Shown here: positions 24,777-33,082 of the stretch, one piece after another
How positions within the stretch are numbered: position 1 is the stretch's first letter
How the letters are laid out: the number at the start of each line of letters is the position of its first letter
Source: Micromonospora sicca
GTDB lineage: Bacteria > Actinomycetota > Actinomycetes > Mycobacteriales > Micromonosporaceae
Direction of reading: 5' to 3'
DNA: 41,550 nt
NCBI RefSeq assembly: GCF_003172935.1
Contig: NZ_QGKS01000286.1
Span: 1-41,550 of the forward strand
Notes under the pieces: generated by a model
The model's input: only the letters and a program-made list of their open reading frames with translations
What the model was told of the DNA's origin: nothing
Databases searched by the model: none
Made by a program: the position numbers and the translations under genes

Positions 24777-25434
24777 AATTGGCGTCCTCCTTCTGGGTCC
24801 GAGGACCCGGACATGGCGGAACCCCACAGGCACAGGAAGAAGGAGGCGCGGGTGAAAAAGTTCGCCCGACGGCGCCATCGTCTGCCGCCGGCGACCTTCA
24901 CCGGGTATGTTCCTGGGTGCGAATCAAGAAACGGCCCCGTAGCCCGTCGCCCCCGTGCGCCCGTGGCTGCGGGGTCTTCTGCTGACCACCAGACTAACCC
25001 GCCCCACCGACATTCCCCCTGCGACGACGCGAGAGACCGTCGCAGATCGCGGGACGCCCGCAGTGAGCCGACGGCGAGGTACCGACCAAATAGACATTTG
25101 TTGCCTACCGCAGCAGCCGTCCTTGCCAGACACCGGGCAGCTGGGCACGTGACCGCCAGCCGCCGGCTCTGTCATAGCAACGTGAAGACACTCAGGACAC
25201 CGACGCGAGGCAGCCGTTCGGCGTCGAGAGCCGCAGCGAGCCGGCGCCCGGTCCAAACGGCACCACTGATGACCCTCGAAACCAACAGGATGGCAGCAGG
25301 CGGTGCAGACGGCGGCCTCGTGGTCGGCCGGGAGCGTGCGGCCCCGCGTCGGGGTGCTCGACGAGGTTGACTGCCTCGGGCCTGGCGGGGGACGAGCAAG
25401 CCTCGGCTATGGCCGTCCTGGGAGGAGGGGCGGG
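24777..25434. other. Intergenic region upstream of CBASS
   Basis: Over 600 bases between divergent genes without a convincing coding frame. A relatively A/T-rich stretch (CCAAATAGACATTTGTTGCC, 25086-25105) is the best candidate location for the CBASS promoter on the minus strand, but it is 300 bases from the CD-NTase start. No repeats or RNA genes are apparent. Confidence 0.35.
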
Positions 25435-25440
25435 CATACT
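25435..25440 (+). promoter_or_regulatory. Candidate -10 box giving a leaderless mRNA
   Basis: CATACT is placed exactly six bases before the ATG at 25447. The same six-base distance is seen at the XRE regulator (11950) and the flavoprotein gene (33083, minus strand). No Shine-Dalgarno sequence is adjacent. Confidence 0.3.
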
Positions 25441-25446
25441 GCTGGC

Positions 25447-26145
25447 ATGCGTGGCGGCCTGCATGGACCGAACGTCATCACAGTTGGGGAGTCTGTGCTG
25501 CTTCTCGTGGCGGTCAGCGGCGGCGAGGCCGTGCACCTCGCGCGCTGGCACGAACCGACGGGGCCGGGCCGCGGTGCCGTACCGGACCATTACCTCGCGG
25601 GCGGGGACAGTGAGCGTGAGGCAGTCCAGCGGCGGTATGACGTTGAGGCGCTGCGACAGCCGATCTGGGAGCACACGACGATGTGCGGCCGGGTCTGGGC
25701 GCTAATGGTCGGCGGTGACGGCGGGACGCTTAGCAGGTACCGGGAGGCGGCTTTTGCACCGACGTGCCGACGGTGTCTGACGCTGATGGACCGCCTGTTC
25801 CCCGCGCCGGCGGTCGACCGCAGAGTCCCGGTCGTCGCGCAGGTGGTCTGCGACGTGGTGCGTGAGCACGGGTACGCGGAGGTCCGGCAGGTGCCCGGTG
25901 ACCAGCTTGCCGTCCTTCGAAAGGAGATTCGGTCGCTGATCAGGCAGCAGACGGGCCACGCCGTCCAGACACTCGTTCACGGCGATCTCCTGCTGGTGGT
26001 GTGTGATCCGCTGCGGGACGCGGAGGCGGAGATGCGGGCAGCCGCCGAGGCGGTAGAAGCGGTGCTCTTCGGGGATCAGCCGCTTCCGGCCGCGCGACCT
26101 GAGCGGCCATGGGTCGTCACGTGGACCGCGTGGGACCTGGGGTAG
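25447..26145 (+). CDS. Actinobacterial hypothetical protein with Cys pair
   Basis: Predicted 232 residues; ATG 25447, probably leaderless. It contains TTMCGRVWALMVGGDGGTLS followed by AFAPTCRRCLTLMDRLFP, a Cys-x24-Cys-x2-Cys layout suggestive of a small zinc site, and a C-terminal helical half beginning VVAQVVCDVVREHGYAEVRQ. Proteins of this type recur in streptomycetes and micromonosporas as uncharacterised single genes. It converges on the MFS exporter gene and their ends overlap by 29 bases, an unusual overlap which suggests that the transporter's end was altered here. Confidence 0.65.
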   Translation: MRGGLHGPNVITVGESVLLLVAVSGGEAVHLARWHEPTGPGRGAVPDHYLAGGDSEREAVQRRYDVEALRQPIWEHTTMCGRVWALMVGGDGGTLSRYREAAFAPTCRRCLTLMDRLFPAPAVDRRVPVVAQVVCDVVREHGYAEVRQVPGDQLAVLRKEIRSLIRQQTGHAVQTLVHGDLLLVVCDPLRDAEAEMRAAAEAVEAVLFGDQPLPAARPERPWVVTWTAWDLG

Positions 26146-27454
26146 ACGTCGGGCTGCCGTTGGGTCGACCTTCTGCGCGCTCGCCATCTGCCGGTGCTTG
26201 AGCTGAATCTGGCCCTGGCACGGCAGCCACACGGGCTCCTGGACGCGGTACGTCCGGCTGGTTGCGGTACTCGCTGTCGGTCCTGGCCTCGCCCACGGCG
26301 CGCAGGCCGATGGCCGCGAGGAGGCACGCGGCGGCAAGCAGGGGTGCGGCGGCTTTGGCAGTGGTGACGGGGGCGGCGAGTCGTCCCGCGATGGTGGCGT
26401 AGGCGGTGGTGCCGTAGCGGTCGGCGAGGATGGCGGGGGTGGCGAGGCTGGCGATGCCGAAGCCGAGCCCGAATCCGGTGACGGTGACGATTGCTCCGAC
26501 GCGGGTTCCGGCGGCGAAGGGCATCGCGAGGACGGCGGCGGCCTGGACGGCAAACACCGCGGCGACGATGGTGGTGACCGGTAGCCGGCGTCGGGCGCCG
26601 GTGAGGACGAGTCGTCCGGTGACGGACAGGACGCCGAGGAGGCCTGCGACGGTGGCGGCGAAAGTAGCCGCGTGGCCGCGGCTGGTCAGGTAGCTGACCA
26701 GGTGGACGCCGATGGTGCTGGTGGCCGCGCCGTGTGCGATGAGCGTGGCGGCGAGGATCCAGAACCGGGTATCGCGTATCGCGGCGCGCGCCGCGATGCG
26801 TCGTAGGGTGTGGTCCGGTCGCGCGGCGGGGCTGGGTGTCCTGACGTGCGGCGGTTTACGGATGGTGAGGACGTGCAGCGGCACAGTCACTACGCCATGG
26901 ACGGCGGCTAGCGTGAGCAGCGCTCCGCGCCAGCCGAGCTGCGCGACGAGCAGGCCGGTGAGGGGCATGAAAATGGTGCTGGCGAACCCTGCGACGACGG
27001 TGACCGCGAGCAGCGCGGTGGGGCGCCGGTCGGGGGTGAACCAGGAGACGATGACGGCGAAGGCGGGTTCGTAGAGCACCATCGCGCCGGTGATGCCGAT
27101 GCCGATCATCACGGCGTAGAGCTGTCCGATGGTTTGGACCTGGGACCAGGCGATCAGGAGGGCGGTGGCCGTGACCGAGCCGACGGTCATGAGGGCTCGT
27201 CCGCCGTGGCGGTCGAGCCACCTGCCGACGGGGATGGCCATCAGCGCGCCGGCGAGGACGCTGGCGGTGAGCGCGCCGGTGACGGCGGTGGTGGAGGCGT
27301 CGAGGCTGGCGGCCATGGGGCCGAGGAGAACCGCGTAGGCGTAGTAGAGGGTGCCGTAGCCGATGGTGGAGGTGATGGCGAGGGCGGCGACGATGCGCCA
27401 CCCGTGGCGCCCGCCGACCGTGGGGTCGGCGGGCGCCGTCGTGGTGGTGGTCAT
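26117..27454 (-). CDS. MFS exporter of the arsenic operon, abnormal C-terminus
   Basis: Predicted 445 residues with about eleven membrane segments. GRWLDRHGGRALM matches MFS motif A. The ATG at 27454 shares its A with the TGA of the flavoprotein gene upstream (TGATG). The last normal helix reads AAPLLAAACLLAAIGLRAVG; the usual helix before it seems missing, and after GEARTDSE the tail becomes Pro/Arg/Gly-rich noise overlapping the convergent gene. This suggests a small deletion and a frame change near the 3' end. As last gene of the operon with an ArsN1-type acetyltransferase and a flavoprotein it probably exported an arsenical. Function may be impaired. Confidence 0.75.
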   Translation of the reverse strand: MTTTTTAPADPTVGGRHGWRIVAALAITSTIGYGTLYYAYAVLLGPMAASLDASTTAVTGALTASVLAGALMAIPVGRWLDRHGGRALMTVGSVTATALLIAWSQVQTIGQLYAVMIGIGITGAMVLYEPAFAVIVSWFTPDRRPTALLAVTVVAGFASTIFMPLTGLLVAQLGWRGALLTLAAVHGVVTVPLHVLTIRKPPHVRTPSPAARPDHTLRRIAARAAIRDTRFWILAATLIAHGAATSTIGVHLVSYLTSRGHAATFAATVAGLLGVLSVTGRLVLTGARRRLPVTTIVAAVFAVQAAAVLAMPFAAGTRVGAIVTVTGFGLGFGIASLATPAILADRYGTTAYATIAGRLAAPVTTAKAAAPLLAAACLLAAIGLRAVGEARTDSEYRNQPDVPRPGARVAAVPGPDSAQAPADGERAEGRPNGSPTSTPGPTRST

Positions 27455-28869
27455 CAGCTGGTGCAGCAGCCGCCGGTCTGGCGGCTGGTCGGGGTGTCGA
27501 GGCTGATCAGGTTGAGCGGTGCGGAGAGCAGGCCGCCGGAGATCCCGGTCGCCAACCCCCTACCGGCGGGCTGGGCTGCGGGGGCGGGGCCGCAGCAGCT
27601 GTCGGCGCCGGTGGAGTCGGCGGGGTTGCTGTTGCAGACGCCGGTTTCGGGCAGGTCGAGCTGGACGTCGCGGGCGGCGTCCCAGTCGCCGGCGAGGGCG
27701 GCGACGACGGAGCGGACCTGCTCGTAGCCGGTGGCCATGAGGAAAGTCGGCGCGCGGCCGTAGCTCTTCATGCCGACGGCGTAGTAGCCGACCTCCGGGT
27801 GGGCGAGCTCGTCGGCGCCGTGCGGCGGGACGGTGCCGCAGGAGTGCTCGTTCGGGTCGATCAGCGGGGCGAGCGCGCGGGTGGCGCCCATGACCGGGTC
27901 AAGGTCCAGGCGCAGCTCGGCGGCGATGGAGTGGTCGGGGCGGAAGCCGGTGGCGGCGACGATGCGGTCCACGGTGATGGACTCGTCGGTGCCGTCGGCG
28001 TGGCGGACGACCACGGCGACCCGGCCGTCGGTCGGGGTGAGCGCGTGCACGGAGAAGCCGGTGAGCAGCCGGATCCGGCCGGCGTCCACGTGCTCGCGCA
28101 GCCGGGAGCCGAGCGCGCCGCGGGCGGGCAGGGCGTCGGCGTCGCCGCCGCCGTAGGTGCGGGCCGGGCTGGCCGAGCGGATCGCCCAGGTCACCTCCGT
28201 GCCCGGCTCGGCGGCGGCCAGCTCGGCCAGGGAGAGCAGGGTGTTCGCGGCGGAGTGGCCGGCGCCGACGACGAGGGTGTGCCGGCGGGCGAAGCGGTCC
28301 CGGTCCGCGCCGAGCACGTCGGGCAGGGCGTGCTCGAGGAACGCTGCCGCGTCCTTCTCGCCGAGGGCGGGCAGGCCGGATGCGCCGAGGACGTTGGGGG
28401 TGCCCCAGGTGCCGGAGGCGTCGACGACCGCCCGGGCCAGCAGCTCGTCGCCGTCGGCGAGGCGGATCAGGAACGGCGCCTGCTCACGACCGGCAGTGCG
28501 CAGCCGGTCCAGGCCGAGCCGGCTGATCGCCTCCACCCGCGCGCCGTACCGAAGGTGCGGCTTGAGCTGCGGCAGCTCCGCGAGGAGTTGGAGGTAGTCA
28601 GCGACCAGCTCCGCGCCGGTGGGCAGGGCATCCTCGGCCGGGGCGACCCAGCCGGCGTCGTCGAGCAGCCGCCGCGCGGCCGGGTCGATGTTGTAGCGCC
28701 ACGGGGAGAACACCCGCACGTGTCCCCACTGCCGCACCGCCGCGCCGGCGGTGTCGCCGGACTCCAGGACAAGGAAGGGCAGGCCACGCTCGTGCAGGTG
28801 GGCGGCGGCGGCCAGACCCACCGGGCCCGCGCCGATCACCACGACGGGCAGCTCGTCCAGGACAGTCAT
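27454..28869 (-). CDS. FAD/NAD(P)-binding flavoprotein with Cys-Cys tail
   Basis: Predicted 471 residues. An FAD Rossmann motif VVVIGAGPVGLAAAAHLHER lies at the N-terminus and an NAD(P) Rossmann motif LVVGAGHSAANTLLSL near residue 200. ATGFRP closes the third motif, as in flavin-containing monooxygenase-like enzymes. The C-terminal ~50 residues are unusual: VCNSNPADS, SCCGPAPA and a terminal GGCCTS, which could bind trivalent arsenic or hold redox disulfides. It lies 77 bases after the acetyltransferase and is coupled by TGATG to the MFS exporter. Similar flavoproteins (ArsO-like) occur in ars operons, but the reaction is not known with certainty. I infer an oxidoreductase acting on an arsenical. 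Confidence 0.75.
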   Translation of the reverse strand: MTVLDELPVVVIGAGPVGLAAAAHLHERGLPFLVLESGDTAGAAVRQWGHVRVFSPWRYNIDPAARRLLDDAGWVAPAEDALPTGAELVADYLQLLAELPQLKPHLRYGARVEAISRLGLDRLRTAGREQAPFLIRLADGDELLARAVVDASGTWGTPNVLGASGLPALGEKDAAAFLEHALPDVLGADRDRFARRHTLVVGAGHSAANTLLSLAELAAAEPGTEVTWAIRSASPARTYGGGDADALPARGALGSRLREHVDAGRIRLLTGFSVHALTPTDGRVAVVVRHADGTDESITVDRIVAATGFRPDHSIAAELRLDLDPVMGATRALAPLIDPNEHSCGTVPPHGADELAHPEVGYYAVGMKSYGRAPTFLMATGYEQVRSVVAALAGDWDAARDVQLDLPETGVCNSNPADSTGADSCCGPAPAAQPAGRGLATGISGGLLSAPLNLISLDTPTSRQTGGCCTS

Positions 28870-28945
28870 CGGAAACTCCTCTGTGTTGAAAATTGTCGAA
28901 TCAAGAAGGTGCAGTGGTGCTGCGGCGGGCAGAACTGAAAGGGGT

Positions 28946-29443
28946 TCAGGTGATGGCGGGGCTGCGCCGCTCGAGCAGCACCACGTCGCGCCACCGGCCG
29001 TGGTGCCGGCCGATCCGTTCGCGGGTGCCGATGACCCGGAACCCGGCCCGCTGGTGCAGGGCGAGGCTGGCGGCGTTCTCCGGGAAGACGCCGGACTGGA
29101 TGGTCCAGATGCCGGCGGCGTCGGTGGAGGCGATCAGCGCGTCCAGCAGCAGCCGCGCCACGCCACGCCCTTGGGCGGCGGGGTCGACGTAGACGGAGTG
29201 CTCGACCACCCCGGCGTAGACCGCCCGGCTCGACGTCGGTGACACCGCCACCCACCCGAGGACTGTGTCGTCCGCGTCGACGGCCACGAGGCGGTGATCA
29301 GGCAGCTTGCCCTGGTCGAATGCGGTCCAGGTCGGTGCGGTGGTCTCGAAGCTGGCGTCGCCGCCGTCGAGGCCGGCCTGGTAGATGGCGAGGACACGAT
29401 CGGCGTCGTCCGAGGTCATCGGGCGGACGGTGATGTCGGCCAT
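28946..29443 (-). CDS. arsN1: ArsN1-type N-acetyltransferase
   Basis: Predicted 165 residues of the GNAT fold. It has the acyl-CoA loop in VDPAAQGRGVARLLLDALI (Q-x-x-G-x-[GA]) and C-terminal FPENAASLALHQRAGFRVIG and RWRDVVLLERR, close to the phosphinothricin acetyltransferase group that includes ArsN1. ArsN1 enzymes acetylate arsinothricin, an arsenic-containing glutamate mimic, and the organic analogue phosphinothricin. The ATG at 29443 overlaps the TGA of the arsR gene (TGATG). Its place between an ArsR, a flavoprotein and an exporter supports the arsenical role. Subfamily assignment is from pattern memory only. Confidence 0.8.
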   Translation of the reverse strand: MADITVRPMTSDDADRVLAIYQAGLDGGDASFETTAPTWTAFDQGKLPDHRLVAVDADDTVLGWVAVSPTSSRAVYAGVVEHSVYVDPAAQGRGVARLLLDALIASTDAAGIWTIQSGVFPENAASLALHQRAGFRVIGTRERIGRHHGRWRDVVLLERRSPAIT

Positions 29444-29769
29444 CAGCAGGCTCCCTTCGGGTTGGGGGCCGGGCGGCCCATGACGACGTCAGCAGCGGAG
29501 GGGAAGCAGCCGACGCAGGCGTCGTTGATGCGGTAGTGCCGGGCGGTGCCGACCGGTTCGACGAGCACGAACCGCACCTCGGTCAGGATCTTCAGGTGTT
29601 GGGAGACGGTGGACTGAGCCAAGCCGACGGCAGCGACGATCTCCCCCACGCTCATCGGCCGGGCGTGCCGGGCCAGGTACTCCACGATCTGCACCCGGGT
29701 CGGGTCCGCCAGGGCCCGGAACCACGAGGCGTACGTCTGCGCGGTGTCCCGGTCGAGGAGGTTGCCCAC
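29443..29769 (-). CDS. ArsR-family repressor
   Basis: Predicted 108 residues; the GTG at 29769 follows GAGGAG with five bases of spacing. Winged HTH: ALADPTRVQIVEYLARHA, recognition helix LAQSTVSQHLKILTE, wing VEPVGTARHYRIN. A C-terminal NDACVGCFPSAAD with C-x2-C is the likely As(III)/Sb(III) site, a placement found in actinobacterial ArsR proteins. The gene lies inside the minus-strand operon, eleven bases after the M28 peptidase stop, and is coupled to arsN1. A palindrome at 29789-29804 in the end of the peptidase gene may be an internal operator. Confidence 0.85.
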   Translation of the reverse strand: MGNLLDRDTAQTYASWFRALADPTRVQIVEYLARHARPMSVGEIVAAVGLAQSTVSQHLKILTEVRFVLVEPVGTARHYRINDACVGCFPSAADVVMGRPAPNPKGAC

Positions 29770-29779
29770 GATCACTCCT

Positions 29780-31016
29780 CTATCGTTTATCGCCGATTGG
29801 CGATGAAAGTGTAGCGGGTGCCGCCGCGGCGAGGTGAGCGGTCGCGACAACGAGCCGGGCGATGGCGTCGAGAGTGTCGGGGTCGACCTTGTCGGGGGTG
29901 TCGGCGGGGCTGTGGTAGCCGCCCATGCCGGCCCCGATCCCCACTGCGGCGAAACCGGCACCGCCGTAGCGGCGGTTGTCCGATGCCACCGGACCCGCCG
30001 TCAGGGGGATGCCGGTGTGGCGCCCGGCCTGGTCGAGCAGGGCGAGGAGACGGTGGGCAGGGCCGCCGGCCTCCACCGCGGCTGCCCCCTCCAGGCGGCC
30101 GGCGCCGTCGACGTTGATGACCATCGGCGCGGCACCCGCGGCGCGGAGTTGACTGGCATGGTGGGCGGAGCCGAGAGCGCCGACCTCCTCCCCGTCGAGC
30201 AGTGCGACCGACAGTCCCGCACCAGCCGGCAGCGCGGTGGCGAGAACGCGGGCGGCTTCGAGGACCACGGCGACGCCGGTGGCGTTGTCCGAAGCGCCGG
30301 GCAAGCGAAGGCCCGGGTGGTCGCCAACGCCGTCGTAGTGCGCGGTCAGCAGCAGGTCGGCGCCAGCCGGGACGGACTGCCGGAGGCAGGCGTGAATGTT
30401 GGCGCCGTGGACGTCGTCGCGGCGCAGCGGCGTGGCGCCGGCCAGCCAGCTGTCTGCTGTGGTGGCAACGGTGAGCACGGCGTGGTGGGTGTCCGGGTCG
30501 AGGGTCAGCACCGGCAGCGGCCCCGGGTCCGGGCCGGCGAGCATGGTGAACTGCCAACCCTCGGCGTCAACCGGGCGGCGGAGCAGCAACCCGGCGGCGC
30601 CGTGGGTGTCCCGGTAGGCGTCGAACAGGCTCATGTCGGCCGGCCACCGCCCCGTCGGGTCGTCCTTGCCGGCGACGCCCGAGGGCGCCGCGACGGATGT
30701 CCGGCGCGTCGGCGGAGGCCGGGTGGATCGCGACCTGACGTCCGAACACCAGCTCCGTGGTGCCGTCCCGATCGCCCCAGGTGACCGTCGGCGCCTCATA
30801 CACCTGCGGCACGGCGCGGACCGGGAACTCCTCGGTGCGGACGTCGGCGCCGAGAGCGGTGAGCTGGTCGAGGAGCCAGGCGCGGGCCGCTGCCCCGCCC
30901 GTCGAGCCGACCCGCCGTCCGGCTAGTGGGTCGGAGGCGAGGGTGGCGATGGTGGCGACCATCCGGTCGGCGCTGACCTGCTCGAGCAGGTCTGCGAGGC
31001 TGCTTGAGCTGGTCAT
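29780..31016 (-). pseudogene. M28-family aminopeptidase, single frameshift
   Basis: The ATG at 31016 overlaps the TGA of the Cys-rich gene. The first frame gives LASDPLAGRRVGSTGGAAAR and a PA-like region up to ASADAPDIRR. One extra base near 30685-30695 then moves the frame to VAGKDDPTGRWPADM and the catalytic part: TAHYDGVG and GASDNATGVAVVLE (zinc His/Asp), LLDGEEVGALGS (Glu-Glu), VINVDGAG (Asp), and YHSPADTPDKVD (last His). With one base removed it would be a complete ~410-residue zinc peptidase. The gene is embedded in an organoarsenical resistance operon, an unusual place. Sequencing error cannot be excluded because both halves are otherwise intact. Confidence 0.75.
29789..29804. promoter_or_regulatory. 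Palindrome upstream of internal arsR, possible operator
   Basis: ATCGCC-GATT-GGCGAT is a perfect six-base inverted repeat twenty bases before the arsR start. It lies within the 3' end of the peptidase gene, so it could serve an internal autoregulated promoter or be coding coincidence. Confidence 0.3.
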
Positions 31017-31261
31017 GAGCAGCAGCCCTGCCCGGTGGCGATAGCGTCGGCCTTGGCCCCGGTGCCACAGCAGGAGTCAGCGGCCTGGGCGGCCTGGCGG
31101 GTCCCGCAGCACGGGTCGCCGCTGGTGGTTTCGCCGGCTGGCGGGAGGATGCCGCCGACGGCCTGGGCGGGGCTGCCGCAGCAGGCGCCGGAGCCGGTGA
31201 TCTGCAGGGCCGCGGCGGGGTCGCTGGTGAAACCGCCGGCGGTGGAGGTGTTCTCGCTCAT
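31013..31261 (-). CDS. Cys-rich small protein with repeated Cys-Cys-Gly motifs
   Basis: Predicted 82 residues; ATG 31261 with GAGG upstream. It has four Cys-Cys pairs: GSGACCGSP, GDPCCGT, ADSCCGT and the C-terminal GQGCCS, separated by Ala/Gly/Thr linkers without much predicted structure. Vicinal thiols bind As(III) tightly, so a metallochaperone or arsenic-scavenging role is plausible. The same CCG motif occurs in the tail of the flavoprotein encoded downstream. It is coupled by ATGA to the M28 peptidase. The family has no name I know. Confidence 0.7.
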   Translation of the reverse strand: MSENTSTAGGFTSDPAAALQITGSGACCGSPAQAVGGILPPAGETTSGDPCCGTRQAAQAADSCCGTGAKADAIATGQGCCS

Positions 31262-31275
31262 GTCGGGTCCTCTCG

Positions 31276-31425
31276 TCAACGGGGGGTGATCAGCGTGTAG
31301 GCAGTGGTGCGGGCGCGGTCGAGACGGCGTTCGGCGCGCTGGGCGGCGGTGGACACCTGGGCACAGGAGTCGCAGAACCGGACACCAGGCAGCGGTGTGC
31401 GCGAGCGGCGGGGGAAGCCGAACAT
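31276..31425 (-). CDS. 49-residue CxxC microprotein, first gene of the minus-strand ars operon
   Basis: An ATG at 31425 with GAGG upstream opens MFGFPRRSRTPLPGVRFCDS, CAQVSTAAQRAERRLDRART and TAYTLITPR, ending at TGA 31276. A C-x2-C (FCDSC) suggests metal or thiol chemistry, followed by an amphipathic helix. It is the first gene after the divergent promoter, fourteen bases before the Cys-rich gene. Its small size makes it easy to miss. I have an impression of similar frames in other actinobacterial ars loci but cannot verify it. Confidence 0.6.
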   Translation of the reverse strand: MFGFPRRSRTPLPGVRFCDSCAQVSTAAQRAERRLDRARTTAYTLITPR

Positions 31426-31486
31426 GACGGAGCCTCTTTTCCTCAAGGACGCCTGTCTCGACGCCCGTCGAATCAGAGAGTTGCAC

Positions 31487-31507
31487 GTTGATTAGAGAGA
31501 TGTCAAC
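31487..31507. promoter_or_regulatory. Inverted repeat in divergent ars promoter, ArsR operator candidate
   Basis: GTTGA-N11-TCAAC is a perfect inverted repeat located between the minus-strand operon (first start 31425) and the plus-strand arsR (31516). On the minus strand it contains TTGACA, a consensus -35 box. Short direct repeats AATCAGAGAG and GATTAGAGAG lie alongside. The TTGA...TCAA form is typical of ArsR sites, so both transcripts are probably repressed from here. Confidence 0.6.
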
Positions 31508-31515
31508 CTAGAGGC

Positions 31516-31899
31516 ATGTCGAAGCAACAGGCGCCGCTCGCCCTCATCGACCTCAACGCCGATGCGCCGTGCTGTCCCCCGCTAGCGCAGAGCCAGGTTC
31601 CCGCCGAGACGGCCGCGGTGCTCGCGCCCGCGTTCAAGGCCCTCGGCGACCCGGTGCGGCTGCGGCTGATGTCGATGATCGCCTCCGCCGAGGACGGGGA
31701 GGCGTGCGTGTGCGACTTGACGCCGGCGTTCGACCTGACCGGGCCGACGATCTCGCACCACCTGAAGACGTTGCGCGAGGCTGGCCTGGTCGACGCCGAG
31801 CGGCGAGGCACGTGGGTCTACTACCGGGCTCGACCGCAGATCCTGCGCCAGCTCGCCGCGCTGCTGTCGATCGAGCCGGCGGCCGCGGCCAAGGCCTGA
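31516..31899 (+). CDS. arsR: ArsR-family repressor with two Cys sites
   Basis: Predicted 127 residues; AGAGG precedes the ATG. The N-terminal arm carries APCCPP, and the winged HTH contains ALGDPVRLRLMSMI, GEACVCDLTPAFDLTGPTIS and HHLKTLREAGLVDAER. The CVCDL segment is the classical As(III) site of ArsR on helix alpha-3, and the N-terminal Cys pair may complete or duplicate it. It is transcribed divergently from the organoarsenical operon, with the operator between them, and probably controls both. Confidence 0.85.
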   Translation: MSKQQAPLALIDLNADAPCCPPLAQSQVPAETAAVLAPAFKALGDPVRLRLMSMIASAEDGEACVCDLTPAFDLTGPTISHHLKTLREAGLVDAERRGTWVYYRARPQILRQLAALLSIEPAAAAKA

Positions 31900-31918
31900 C
31901 CTCGCTCGCCCATCGCCG

Positions 31919-33076
31919 TCATCCGCCCGCACCGTCCGTGGCTCGATCGGCGTGCACGGGCGGCGTCGAGCGCTCGGCAACGGAGGCCGTGGGGCGTGCC
32001 TGACGGGAGAGACGCGGACGCCGGTCCACGCGTGCGGCGAGGGCGCCCATGACGTGCGCGGCGTCGCGTCCGACGCCCCGCAGGGTGTTCGAGGCGAAGG
32101 ATCGCTGGAATTCCAGCCCCAGGTAGAGCAGGCCGGGATGGGTGGTGGAGATGCCGCCCGCCTGTCGGGGTACGCCCTGGTTCAGCGCGCCGAGTGGGGC
32201 GAGGTAGTCGAGGTTCGGGCGGTAGCCGGTGGCGAAGATGACGGCGTCGACGCCGTCTGTGGTGCCGTCGCTCCAGACGACGCCGTCAGCGGTGAAGCGG
32301 GTGAACATCTGCCGCCGGGGAAGCTCACCCGAGGTGATGGAGTCGCGGTAGCGGCCGGTGTCCAGCACGGCGGCGTGCCGGATGAGCCGGGTGATGACCG
32401 GGCGCGGAAGGCGGTCGGCGCCGGTGACGCGCAGCCAGTGGTGCAGGTCTCGACCGCGGATGCGCTGCGGCAGGAACCGGACCGGTTCGCGGGTCGCCAG
32501 CGTCACCCGGGCGCGCCCGGTGAGTTCGTAGGCGACCTGGACAGCGGAGTTGCCGGCCCCCACGACCACGACCCGCTTGCCGTCGTATGGCTCGGGTCGG
32601 CGGTAGTGGGCGACGTGCCGCAGATCCCCGGTGTACTCGCTCTGCCCTGGAAGGGTGGGCAGGTACGGGTTGCCGAAGGAGCCGGTAGCGGCGACGACTC
32701 CGACGGCGGGCAATTCATCTCCGGTGTCGGTGCGGACGAGGTATCCACCGCTGTCGCCGGGGCGCACGGCGACGACTCGGGTGCGGGTGCGGATCTCGAC
32801 GTCCAGGGCGTCGGCGTAGCGGCGGAGGTAGTCGACCACCTCGTCGCGGTGCGGGTAACGGTCCGGGTCGCCGTCGAAGGGCATGCCGGGCAGGGTGCTG
32901 TAGCGGGCGGGCGAGAACAGCGTGAGGCTGTCGTAGTAGTCAGGCCAGGAGCCCACCGGTTCGGCGCCGGAGTGCAGGACCACGGGTCGTAGGCCAGCGT
33001 CCAGGGCGGCGCGGGCGGCGGCGAGGCCGGACTGCCCGCCGCCAACGATGATCACGGGATTGACTTGATCGTTCAC
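31919..33076 (-). CDS. Flavin-containing monooxygenase-like protein (ArsO-like)
   Basis: Predicted 385 residues from a GTG at 33076. FAD site VIIVGGGQSGLAAARAALDA at the N-terminus, NADPH site VVVVGAGNSAVQVAYELTG in the middle, and FATGYRPNLDYLAPLGALN near the C-terminus. These are the marks of the flavin monooxygenase-like family found as ArsO in ars operons, whose reaction is not settled. No binding site precedes the GTG, while TATGAT lies six bases upstream, so the mRNA is probably leaderless. It is divergent from an arsR gene at 33133 and convergent with the arsR at 31516. A third, broken member is at 36409. Confidence 0.8.
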   Translation of the reverse strand: MNDQVNPVIIVGGGQSGLAAARAALDAGLRPVVLHSGAEPVGSWPDYYDSLTLFSPARYSTLPGMPFDGDPDRYPHRDEVVDYLRRYADALDVEIRTRTRVVAVRPGDSGGYLVRTDTGDELPAVGVVAATGSFGNPYLPTLPGQSEYTGDLRHVAHYRRPEPYDGKRVVVVGAGNSAVQVAYELTGRARVTLATREPVRFLPQRIRGRDLHHWLRVTGADRLPRPVITRLIRHAAVLDTGRYRDSITSGELPRRQMFTRFTADGVVWSDGTTDGVDAVIFATGYRPNLDYLAPLGALNQGVPRQAGGISTTHPGLLYLGLEFQRSFASNTLRGVGRDAAHVMGALAARVDRRPRLSRQARPTASVAERSTPPVHADRATDGAGG

Positions 33077-33082
33077 ACCACG

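Noticed and set aside
23283..25370. Plus-strand 695-residue frame opposite the CBASS genes
   Set aside because: Arg/Gly/Pro-rich shadow of the CD-NTase and E2-like genes, which have clear catalytic motifs.
27799..28938. Plus-strand 379-residue frame opposite the flavoprotein
   Set aside because: Gly/Val/Ala-rich shadow; the minus strand carries two Rossmann motifs and coupled stops and starts.
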